In this document: positions 1 through 5,080 of the stretch, in pieces | Numbering within the stretch: position 1 is the stretch's first letter | Layout: the number at the start of each line of letters is the position of its first letter | Assembly: GCA_910584195.1 (NCBI GenBank) | Contig: CAJTYV010000075.1 | Location: forward strand, 1 to 6,893 | Reading direction: 5' to 3' | DNA length: 6,893 nt | Source: an uncultured Ruminococcus sp. | GTDB lineage: Bacteria > Bacillota > Clostridia > Oscillospirales > Ruminococcaceae | The notes under the pieces: generated by a model | What the model was told of the DNA's origin: nothing | What the model saw: only the letters and a program-made list of their open reading frames with translations | Databases searched by the model: none | Program-made: the position numbers and the translations under genes

Positions 1-100
1 GGAAGTTCCCGTATATGGGTACGTTCCTCAAAAAATTTTCTGCCTTTTCTTACAGACAGCTAAAACCAGAAACTTTCTCTTTGAAGTAACAGCAAGCACT

Positions 101-242
101 GCCTGTGTTCCCTCACAGGCTCCGATTTTCCCAAATCCCCCCGGAGCGGGAATCTGGAAAATCTGCTTGTAGGGGGAAGAATCCCCCTAGCCCCCTCTGC
201 GCTCAAAAATCATAAAATCTCCTGCCGGGATTTCTGATTTTT
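101..242 (+). other. Candidate origin of transfer (oriT) or relaxosome-binding region
   Basis: Four perfect inverted repeats of 7-8 bp follow each other within 142 bases: 101-107/114-120, 124-131/156-163, 170-177/182-189 (only a 4-base AGAA loop) and 205-212/235-242. They end 90 bases before mobC. MobC accessory proteins of MOBP-type systems bind next to the nick site, and oriT usually lies directly upstream of the mobilization genes. The position and dyad density therefore support oriT. I do not see a nick-site consensus I could name, so the exact nick position is not assigned. The last dyad is followed by a T-run (238-244) and could instead be a transcription terminator. Confidence 0.4.
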
Positions 243-316
243 TTCACTGTTTTTTGCACGAACAACCCCCACAGCAGGATTGAAGATTGTGTAAAATCCT
301 TTCAAAAATCCAACAC

Positions 317-325
317 GGAAAGGAG
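317..325 (+). promoter_or_regulatory. Ribosome binding site of mobC
   Basis: GGAAAGGAG lies 7 bases before the ATG at 333. It is a strong Firmicute Shine-Dalgarno sequence and fixes the mobC start. Confidence 0.8.
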
Positions 326-332
326 ATAATAA

Positions 333-674
333 ATGGCAAACCGTGAGCGCAAAAATGAACTGAAAATATACCTGAGTGACAAGGAGCAATACATACTGGA
401 GCAGAAAGTAAAAATCTCCGGCATGAAAAGCAAGTCCACTTTCCTCCGCCGCCTGATTTTGTACGGCTTTGTCTATGACATTGACTATTCAGACCTGCGG
501 GAATACAACTACACGCTCGGAAAAATCAGCGGCAACCTGAACCAAATCGCCAAGCGAATGAACGCAACGGGCAACGTGTATAAAGCCGATGTAGTGGAAG
601 TGAAAAAGCTGATGAAACAGGTGTGGGATACACAGAAAGCCATGCTCTCAAAACAGCCCTCCATGAAGCAGTAA
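333..674 (+). CDS. mobC: MobC-type relaxosome accessory protein
   Basis: This 113-aa cytoplasmic DNA-binding protein should help a relaxase recognise and open oriT during conjugative mobilization. The N-terminal half (about residues 8-45) has the pattern of a ribbon-helix-helix DNA-binding fold: a short basic strand (NELKIYLSD) followed by two helices with LSDKEQYILEQ and KSTFLRRLIL. The C-terminal half contains the hallmark of the bacterial mobilization protein family, GNLNQIAKRMNATG at about 66-79, followed by a charged helix. The length matches Clostridial MobC proteins. In Tn1549- and Tn4451-like elements mobC sits directly before, often touching, the relaxase gene. Here no relaxase follows; the next genes are convergent cargo. 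MobC could act in trans with a relaxase elsewhere, or be a remnant. The start is fixed by a strong ribosome binding site. Confidence 0.88.
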   Translation: MANRERKNELKIYLSDKEQYILEQKVKISGMKSKSTFLRRLILYGFVYDIDYSDLREYNYTLGKISGNLNQIAKRMNATGNVYKADVVEVKKLMKQVWDTQKAMLSKQPSMKQ

Positions 675-765
675 ACCCAAGTGTAATCCCCTTCCAAAAG
701 CGGAACCGTTCCAACCAGATTTTGCACACAAATACGCAACGGATAAACTGCAATAAAAGCTAAAA

Positions 766-909
766 TCAGACAAATTTCGCACCATTAAAAAAGGTGTACC
801 GCAGTGAAGTTTCTTTCTTCCTTGCGGTACACCATGATGTGTAAACCATCCGTAATTCTTTTGTTCCCCTTATTCTATGGAGCGATATTTTCAATTTCCT
901 CTTTCTCAT
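766..909 (-). other. 47-codon open frame with a strong Shine-Dalgarno sequence, doubtful gene
   Basis: On the minus strand an ATG at 909-907 is preceded by AGGAGG (916-921) at 6-base spacing, better than the signals of several real genes here. It opens 47 codons starting MRKRKLKISLHRIRGTKEL and ending at a TGA at 766-768. The product would be very basic with no recognisable domain. Against a real gene: the frame runs straight through a perfect terminator hairpin (787-833), so most transcripts would stop before the stop codon, and another terminator (950-986) lies upstream. It could be a leader-peptide-like relic left behind when DNA was rearranged, or chance. Confidence 0.22.
787..833 (-). 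terminator. Rho-independent terminator, distal, minus strand
   Basis: Perfect 11-bp inverted repeat GGTGTACCGCA (793-803) / TGCGGTACACC (823-833) with a 19-base loop, in which GAAG/CTTC (806-809/817-820) can extend pairing. Read on the minus strand, the stem is followed directly by six T (787-792). On the plus strand no T-run follows, so it works in the minus direction. It backs up the terminator at 950-986 and would protect mobC from antisense transcription. Confidence 0.8.
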
Positions 910-949
910 TATTTCCCTCCTGATTTAACCCATTCCATTTTAATTTTCC

Positions 950-986
950 AAATAAAAACGGCAGCTTTGTTTTCCAAAGCCACCGT
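950..986 (-). terminator. Rho-independent terminator of the transporter/phosphoesterase operon
   Basis: Stem ACGG (958-961) plus GCTTTG (964-969) pairs with CAAAGC (975-980) plus CCGT (983-986), with a symmetrical CA/CA internal loop and a 5-base loop. On the minus strand it is followed by TTTTTATTT. It lies about 100 bases after the metallophosphoesterase stop and is the first T-tailed terminator that transcript meets. Confidence 0.7.
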
Positions 987-1009
987 AAAATCAAGGCACT
1001 AAAACATGG

Positions 1010-1051
1010 CTGCTGTACGACGGCTTTTTTTCTTTTGCCGTCGTGCGGCAG
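1010..1051. other. 15-bp stem-loop with asymmetric pairing
   Basis: CTGCTGTACGACGGC (1010-1024) pairs with GCCGTCGTGCGGCAG (1037-1051) across a T-rich 12-base loop. The two imperfect positions (1014/1047 and 1016/1045) become G-U pairs in a plus-strand RNA but C-A mismatches in a minus-strand RNA, so a plus-strand transcript folds better. No uninterrupted T-run follows on either strand, so it is not a canonical terminator. Its role is unknown: it may be a bidirectional transcription barrier, or a DNA hairpin or recombination site. Confidence 0.5.
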
Positions 1052-1085
1052 ATTATTTTGTAATTCAGTTTTCTATAAGCTGTTC

Positions 1086-1958
1086 TTACAAGTCTGTATT
1101 AAGAAGTTCAATTACAATGACTTCCGGGCGGTTATTAAAACGGATAGGAATAATGCTGTTACCTAATCCCCGGCTAACAATCATATTTGTACTGCCGTTT
1201 GTAAACAGCCCTGCGTCATACTTTGGAAATATCCCTTGATCGGGAGCGATTAGCCCGCCGATAAATGGCAGACGGAATTGACCGCCGTGTGCGTGTCCGC
1301 TTAGAACCAAATCAATATTGCAATGTGCATAGCTCTCAAATAGTTCTGGCCGGTGTGAAAGTAAAATAGTGTAGCTGCTTTCATCATCAGCAAGGCTATT
1401 CAGCTTTGTGCTAACCATAGCCGGGGCTTCCCCGAATATATCACCTTTCAACGTGAAATTAGGGTCAGAAAGCCCGATAAGCGTTATCGTTCCTTTTTCA
1501 TGTTTTAATTGTATCGCTTCATCTTCAAGCGCAATTACGCCAATCGTTTCAAGCCCCGTTTTGAGTTCGTCATACTGTGACAGGCTTGCTTCGTGGTTCC
1601 CTGTCACATAGTAGACAGGCGCAATACTAACCGCCCCTTTTGCGAAATCAAGAGCCACGTCAATATCTGTATGTCCTGCGTCCACGAAATCCCCGGTTAT
1701 TACAATAATGTCCGGCTTGCTTTCTGATAGCAATTCCAGTAGCTTTTTATTCCCTTTCCCAAATTCTGCGTTGTGCAAATCTGATACCTGCGCTATCCGA
1801 AACCCGGAAAATGCAGGGGGAATACGGCTGTTTGAAATTTTTATGTTACTCACTGTCAACGCCGTATTTCCCCATATCGTCCAAATGAGCAGGGTAAAAA
1901 TTATGGCACTTAGCATACAGAGTATTATCTTTGTTTTTTTAGTTAGCCTTTTTCTCAT
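1086..1958 (-). CDS. Membrane-anchored metallophosphoesterase (YkuE/YaeI-like)
   Basis: This is a 290-aa calcineurin-like phosphoesterase. One N-terminal membrane helix (about 11-30) after a basic start (MRKRLTKKTK) should leave the catalytic domain outside the membrane. All metal-binding motifs of the fold are present: DLH (60-62), GD (89-90), GNHE (120-123), the histidine of LSHRPE (202) and GHAHGG (221-226). Relatives hydrolyse phosphodiester or pyrophosphate bonds, some in lipid precursors; the substrate here is unknown. It is the last gene of the transporter operon, 40 bases after the small membrane protein gene, and is followed by a terminator. A membrane-surface phosphoesterase next to an antimicrobial-peptide transporter suggests action on lipid-linked cell-wall intermediates, but that is inference. 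A GTG at 1991 would add 11 residues. I chose ATG 1958 because the protein then begins as a typical signal anchor, though its ribosome binding site (GGGGA) is weak. Confidence 0.88.
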   Translation of the reverse strand: MRKRLTKKTKIILCMLSAIIFTLLIWTIWGNTALTVSNIKISNSRIPPAFSGFRIAQVSDLHNAEFGKGNKKLLELLSESKPDIIVITGDFVDAGHTDIDVALDFAKGAVSIAPVYYVTGNHEASLSQYDELKTGLETIGVIALEDEAIQLKHEKGTITLIGLSDPNFTLKGDIFGEAPAMVSTKLNSLADDESSYTILLSHRPELFESYAHCNIDLVLSGHAHGGQFRLPFIGGLIAPDQGIFPKYDAGLFTNGSTNMIVSRGLGNSIIPIRFNNRPEVIVIELLNTDL

Positions 1959-1998
1959 TTCCCCGTACCATTTATTGTTGAGGGATTGCACCCCTTAA

Positions 1999-2208
1999 TC
2001 AAGATATGAAATCGTTAATAATACTTATGGCGACAATGCCAATGCCAAACAAGATAAGCAAAATTCCCGGTATACGCAGATACCACTTGTAATGATTGGG
2101 CATTTCCTGCTTTTTCATCAGCCACCAGTACGGCTTATACAAGATAATCATAAGCAAACCACCAATAATGCAGATAACAGCAAAAATAATTCCAAAATTA
2201 AAACTCAT
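1999..2208 (-). CDS. Small two-helix membrane protein of unknown function
   Basis: This 69-aa hydrophobic protein is not one I recognise. It has two predicted membrane segments (about residues 5-26 and 46-65) joined by a polar, aromatic and basic loop containing YKPYWWLMKKQEMP. Both termini are therefore probably on the same side. The start is set at ATG 2208 because AAAGGAG (2214-2220) lies 5 bases upstream. A longer frame opening with TTG at 2223 would place this ribosome binding site inside the gene. It starts 15 bases after the permease stop and is co-oriented with the transporter and phosphoesterase, so it is almost certainly co-transcribed. It might be a small transporter subunit, a regulator of the permease, or part of the phosphoesterase system. 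Nothing in the sequence decides among these. Confidence 0.72.
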   Translation of the reverse strand: MSFNFGIIFAVICIIGGLLMIILYKPYWWLMKKQEMPNHYKWYLRIPGILLILFGIGIVAISIINDFIS

Positions 2209-2213
2209 ATTTA

Positions 2214-2220
2214 CTCCTTT
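2214..2220 (-). promoter_or_regulatory. Ribosome binding site deciding the start of the 69-aa membrane protein
   Basis: AAAGGAG on the minus strand, 5 bases from ATG 2208. It overlaps the alternative TTG-started frame at 2223 and so argues against that upstream start. Confidence 0.75.
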
Positions 2221-2223
2221 CAA

Positions 2224-4188
2224 TCAGTTTGTCACTATTCTGTAATAAGTTCTTGCGGTACTAAAGTACATTACTACATAGATAAAAGTAAACAGTAATG
2301 AAATTGTGCCAGCGCAGAGCAGAAGCACCAAAACATTCGTCAGTCCAAACACGGCAAGCAGCATGGCAACTGCATAAAGTGAAACAGCCAAATGGATAAC
2401 CGCCATAAATAGCGGGAAGAAAAACATAGTCCGAATTTCTTTGTGGACTATTGCCGATATTTCGTTTCGGTCAAGCCCTACTTTCTGCATAACTTCAAAA
2501 TTGTATCGGTCACTATATCCCTCTGTAATCTGTTTGTAATAGATAACCAAGGTCAGAAAAACCATAAACAGCAAGCTAAGTAATAGTCCAATAAACAGAA
2601 ATCCCCCATAGGTATAATTATCACTCTGTTTTTTTATTTCTGCGTTTTCAAATTTTGCTCCAGCGTAACCTAAATACAACTGATTTTGTAAAGCAGCATT
2701 AAATTCCGTTTCCTGTTTTCCCTCTGCATCAAACATCATGCTATATGTCCGGCTGAACTTATTTTCAGCAGGTGACAGTTCAGTTATGATATTGTCTATT
2801 TCTTTCTGCGTCGGGCATATAAAGAAATAATGTGTTTCAGAGGACAGTGCGCTTTTACTTTGTATAACAAGCTCCGATAACTCAGTTTTTACCCGATACT
2901 TCAAATTCCCAAAACTAATTTCCGAAACTCCTAAATCTTTTGAGGAAGAAAATGCGAAAACCTCATCCGCTTCAAGCGGTTCTATTCCTTCCTCCATGCG
3001 GCTGTAATCCTCCCATGTAATCAGATAAATGCCGCAAGTCATATCCGGCGAGTATATATCCGGCTGATAAACAGAAACGGTATTGTCTTTGTAAACGCCA
3101 CTGATATAGGTAACTTTGTAATCAGCTTCCCGGCTTATCGTCACACCGTATTGCTCTGCTGTTTGATGAACAAGCTGCGGCAAAGTCGGCTGTCCGTCAG
3201 CTATGTCAGAAACAGAGATTTTTGTTTCCATTGGAAAACGGAAAGAGAGCATTTCCTTTTGTCCGACATATAACGCCAGTGTTGTTGTGGCAATAACCAT
3301 AACAACCGTACTTAAAATACAGATATTTGATAGTCCCTTTGCGTTCTGTTTCAATCGGTAAATAAGACCGGAAACAGAAATAAAGTTCTGTGGTTTATAA
3401 TAGTAGCGGTCATTCTTTTTTAGAGCTTGCAAAAGAACGACAGAGCAGGACGAGAAGAAAAACAATGTTCCAAACAAAATGAACAATGCAATAGGAAACA
3501 CCCGCCCAATTATGTCAATAGGTGAGGGGGTAGTGAACATCAGTGTATATGCACCCCCAATACATATAATTCCTAAAAAGGCTTTTACCCATACAAAAGA
3601 ATGGTAATTGTCCCCTTTATGAGCAGCATACAACAGTTCAACAGGCTTCGCTTTCATAACAGAAAACAAGTTGTAAAACAAGATGAAAACACCGATCACT
3701 ATAAAACAAATACCTGTCTGCATAAGTGCTTCCGTTAAAAACTGGAATGTAAGCCCGCTATCTAAGTGCAGCAATTTCAGCAAAACAAGGAAAAAGAGTT
3801 TCCCCAAAACGATACCCAAAACGATACCCGCCACAAGTCCGGCGGTTGTAAGCAACAGGCTTTCAAGCATAAGCACTTTTGCGATATGCTTTTTTTCTAA
3901 ACCGAAAATTGTATATAACCCCAGTTCTTTTTTTCGCTGCCGTATGAGCAGTCCGTTTGTGTATAAGAGGAATACTCCCGCAAACATTCCTGTCATAACA
4001 ACACCCACTTTAAGAAACTGAACAAATATATAGCTTCCGGGTAGTGTAGCAATGATCGTCTGGTTTTGGATTGAAGCCATAACATAGAAAATCATTACAG
4101 ACAGAATATTTGTCAAAAAAAACGGGTAATACACGGGCTTATTTTTTTTAATATTAGAAACTGCAAGCCGGATATAAAAGTTACGCAT
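2224..4188 (-). CDS. BceB/FtsX-type ABC transporter permease (antimicrobial peptide resistance/sensing)
   Basis: This 654-aa permease has the layout of the BceB family: ten likely membrane helices (about 20-40, 59-79, 104-129, 152-176, 198-218, 229-256, 286-309, 528-550, 587-612, 618-642). Its large extracellular domain (about 310-527) lies between helices 7 and 8. The conserved RKKELGLYTIFGLEKKHI follows helix 2 and GYSDRYNFEVMQKVGLDRNEI follows helix 8, both typical cytoplasmic FtsX-family coupling regions. With its ATPase it should protect lipid-linked cell-wall precursors from peptide antibiotics and report flux to the BceS-type kinase. The actual drug cannot be read from the sequence. 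The start ATG overlaps the ATPase stop by 8 bases (ATGCGTAA), indicating translational coupling. Helix 3 carries a GIVLGIVLG repeat encoded by a tandem 12-base duplication. MacB/LolC relatives have only four helices, so they are excluded. Confidence 0.92.
   Translation of the reverse strand: MRNFYIRLAVSNIKKNKPVYYPFFLTNILSVMIFYVMASIQNQTIIATLPGSYIFVQFLKVGVVMTGMFAGVFLLYTNGLLIRQRKKELGLYTIFGLEKKHIAKVLMLESLLLTTAGLVAGIVLGIVLGKLFFLVLLKLLHLDSGLTFQFLTEALMQTGICFIVIGVFILFYNLFSVMKAKPVELLYAAHKGDNYHSFVWVKAFLGIICIGGAYTLMFTTPSPIDIIGRVFPIALFILFGTLFFFSSCSVVLLQALKKNDRYYYKPQNFISVSGLIYRLKQNAKGLSNICILSTVVMVIATTTLALYVGQKEMLSFRFPMETKISVSDIADGQPTLPQLVHQTAEQYGVTISREADYKVTYISGVYKDNTVSVYQPDIYSPDMTCGIYLITWEDYSRMEEGIEPLEADEVFAFSSSKDLGVSEISFGNLKYRVKTELSELVIQSKSALSSETHYFFICPTQKEIDNIITELSPAENKFSRTYSMMFDAEGKQETEFNAALQNQLYLGYAGAKFENAEIKKQSDNYTYGGFLFIGLLLSLLFMVFLTLVIYYKQITEGYSDRYNFEVMQKVGLDRNEISAIVHKEIRTMFFFPLFMAVIHLAVSLYAVAMLLAVFGLTNVLVLLLCAGTISLLFTFIYVVMYFSTARTYYRIVTN
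3803..3829. repeat. Tandem 12-base repeat inside the permease gene
   Basis: CCCAAAACGATA occurs twice in direct succession (3803-3814, 3815-3826), followed by a further CCC. On the minus strand it codes the repeated GIVL of GIVLGIVLG (residues 121-129) in membrane helix 3. The identical third-base choices suggest a recent in-frame duplication by slippage. Confidence 0.85.
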
Positions 4189-4963
4189 ATAATTCCTCCT
4201 TTTGTAAAAGGATTTTCAGATTGTCAGAAATCTTTTCCCCAAAGGCTTCATTATCCATATTTCCACGATACAGTTGATTAAAAAGCTGTCCGTCACGGAT
4301 AAATAAGACACGCCCTGCATGACAGGCAGTTTTAACACTATGTGTTACTACAAGGATTGTCTGCCCTGTTTTGTGTATATCCGTAAACATCTTCATAACC
4401 TGTGCGGAAGAACGGGAGTCCAACGCCCCGGTAGGTTCGTCCGCAAGTACAAGTTTTGGAGCAGTAATCAATGCACGGGCAATGGCTGCTCTCTGTTTTT
4501 GACCACCCGATACTTCGTATGGGTACTTTTCCAAAATATCAGAAATTTTAAGTTGTGCCGCCAATGGTTCTATCTGTTTTTCCATTTGTTTCTTTGGAGT
4601 ATTGGAAAGCACAAGGGGCAGATAGATATTATCCCGCAGGGAAAAATTATCTAACAAGTTGAAATCTTGAAAGACAAACCCCAAGTTTTCCCGTCGGAAC
4701 CGTGAGATATTGCTATCACCGATTTGCGTAATATCTTTTCCCGCAAGCAGGATTTTTCCCTCGGTAGGACGGTCTAACGCAGCCAATAGATTGAGCAGCG
4801 TTGTCTTGCCGGAGCCGCTTTCGCCCATGACAGCTATAAATTCCCCTTGATCTACACTAAATGAAATGTTTTTTAATGCTTCTACTTGATTGCTTCCAAA
4901 TCGGCTGTTGTAAATTTTGCGCAGATGTTCAACCGATAGTAAGATCGTCTTTTGATTATCCAT
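4181..4963 (-). CDS. BceA-type ABC transporter ATP-binding protein
   Basis: This 260-aa ATPase powers the adjacent FtsX-type permease from the cytoplasmic face. All nucleotide-binding motifs are intact: Walker A GESGSGKTT (47-55), Q-loop Q98 in FVFQD, signature VSGGQKQR (150-157), Walker B LVLADE (170-175), D-loop around ALD (179-181) and H-loop H207 in VVTHS. The sequence around the signature and ADEPTGALDS is that of the MacB/LolD/BceA branch, with BceA made likely by the BceB-type partner. AAAGGAG (4970-4976) lies 6 bases before the ATG. Its stop overlaps the permease start by 8 bases. The gene is the first of the transporter operon and has its own promoter, embedded in the terminator of the upstream regulator genes. 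Length is normal for the family, with a short C-terminal extension (about 225-260). Confidence 0.94.
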   Translation of the reverse strand: MDNQKTILLSVEHLRKIYNSRFGSNQVEALKNISFSVDQGEFIAVMGESGSGKTTLLNLLAALDRPTEGKILLAGKDITQIGDSNISRFRRENLGFVFQDFNLLDNFSLRDNIYLPLVLSNTPKKQMEKQIEPLAAQLKISDILEKYPYEVSGGQKQRAAIARALITAPKLVLADEPTGALDSRSSAQVMKMFTDIHKTGQTILVVTHSVKTACHAGRVLFIRDGQLFNQLYRGNMDNEAFGEKISDNLKILLQKEELYA

Positions 4964-4969
4964 ATATAT

Positions 4970-4976
4970 CTCCTTT
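4970..4976 (-). promoter_or_regulatory. Ribosome binding site of the ABC ATPase gene
   Basis: AAAGGAG on the minus strand, 6 bases before ATG 4963. This strong signal supports independent high expression of the transporter genes. Confidence 0.8.
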
Positions 4977-5001
4977 CTGTGTATTTACCCTACACGCAAA
5001 T

Positions 5002-5031
5002 ATTATAAAAAAAGCGGGAAGTGTCTGCCAT
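5002..5031 (-). promoter_or_regulatory. Candidate sigma-A promoter of the ABC transporter operon
   Basis: On the minus strand a perfect TATAAT (-10) lies at 5002-5007. A weak -35, ATGGCA (4 of 6 matches to TTGACA), lies at 5026-5031 with 18-base spacing. A start near 4995 would give a leader of about 30 bases before the ATPase ATG. The weak -35 fits a promoter that needs an activator bound upstream, and an inverted repeat lies at 5057-5079. The -10 begins in the U-tract of the preceding terminator. Confidence 0.55.
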
Positions 5032-5056
5032 AGGTTAAGGTGACATTTCCCGCTTT
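5007..5056 (-). terminator. Rho-independent terminator after the histidine kinase gene
   Basis: AAAGCGGGAAGTGTC (5011-5025) pairs with GACATTTCCCGCTTT (5042-5056): 15 bp with a single G-U/A-C position and a 16-base loop. On the minus strand the stem runs into a T-tract (seven T, 5007-5013, part of which belongs to the stem) and then the TATAAT promoter element. It should end most regulator/kinase transcripts before the transporter genes. Confidence 0.85.
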
Positions 5057-5079
5057 AACCTTACATGGTTTGTAAGGTT
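5057..5079. promoter_or_regulatory. Inverted repeat, candidate operator for the response regulator
   Basis: Perfect 9-bp dyad AACCTTACA (5057-5065) / TGTAAGGTT (5071-5079) around a 5-base centre, lying between the kinase stop and the terminator. Its core TTACA-N5-TGTAA resembles the TNACA-N4-TGTAA consensus I recall for BceR-like regulators, with one extra central base. It is centred about 73 bases upstream of the predicted transporter start site, a usual activator position. It could also fold as an RNA hairpin in front of the terminator. Confidence 0.5.
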
Positions 5080-5080
5080 G

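Larger units (their letters stand above)
1..332. other. Gene-free leader upstream of mobC, rich in inverted repeats
   Basis: I find no reading frame with a credible start and ribosome binding site here. The stretch contains several dyads: GGAAGTTCC at 1-9 inside an imperfect dyad reaching position 27; GCCTGTG/CACAGGC at 101-120; GATTTTCC/GGAAAATC at 124-163, enclosing CCCG/CGGG; TAGGGGGA/TCCCCCTA at 170-189; and AAAAATCA/TGATTTTT at 205-242, enclosing AAATC/GATTT. Several stacked dyads directly in front of a mobilization gene are what a relaxosome-binding region usually looks like. No clear -35/-10 pair for mobC was found. Confidence 0.6.
675..1085. other. Gene-poor junction between mobC and the convergent cargo operon
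   Basis: This 411-base stretch separates the mobC stop from the metallophosphoesterase stop on the other strand. It contains a short palindrome GGAAC-C-GTTCC (702-712), two minus-strand terminators (787-833 and 950-986) and a 15-bp hairpin (1010-1051). Two minus-strand open frames cross it: 766-909, which has a start and a Shine-Dalgarno sequence, and 875-1072, which lacks an ATG. Neither resembles a family I know. If the cargo was inserted behind mobC, one boundary should lie here, but no direct target duplication or transposon end is obvious to me. Confidence 0.6.

Noticed and set aside
101..242. CRISPR array
   Set aside because: The repeats are inverted and differ from each other. There are no direct repeats with regular spacers.
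702..712. Palindrome GGAAC-C-GTTCC as an operator or transposon end
   Set aside because: Five-bp arms are short enough to arise by chance, and no partner copy or target duplication was found at the other side of the cargo.
509..753. Two minus-strand frames opposite mobC
   Set aside because: They are antisense to a well-supported gene, lack ribosome binding sites, and their cysteine- and phenylalanine-rich composition is typical of shadow frames.
1006..1239. Plus-strand 77-codon frame starting in the hairpin region
   Set aside because: It runs mostly antisense to the metallophosphoesterase gene, its start sits in the hairpin at 1010-1051, and it has no ribosome binding site.
4319..4654. Plus-strand 111-codon frame opposite the ATPase gene
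   Set aside because: The minus strand encodes all ABC ATPase motifs here. The plus-strand frame has no domain and no ribosome binding site.
2224..4963. MacAB or LolCDE-type exporter instead of BceAB
   Set aside because: The permease has about ten membrane helices with the large outer domain between helices 7 and 8, and the neighbouring kinase lacks a sensor domain. Both fit BceAB and not the four-helix MacB/LolC family.
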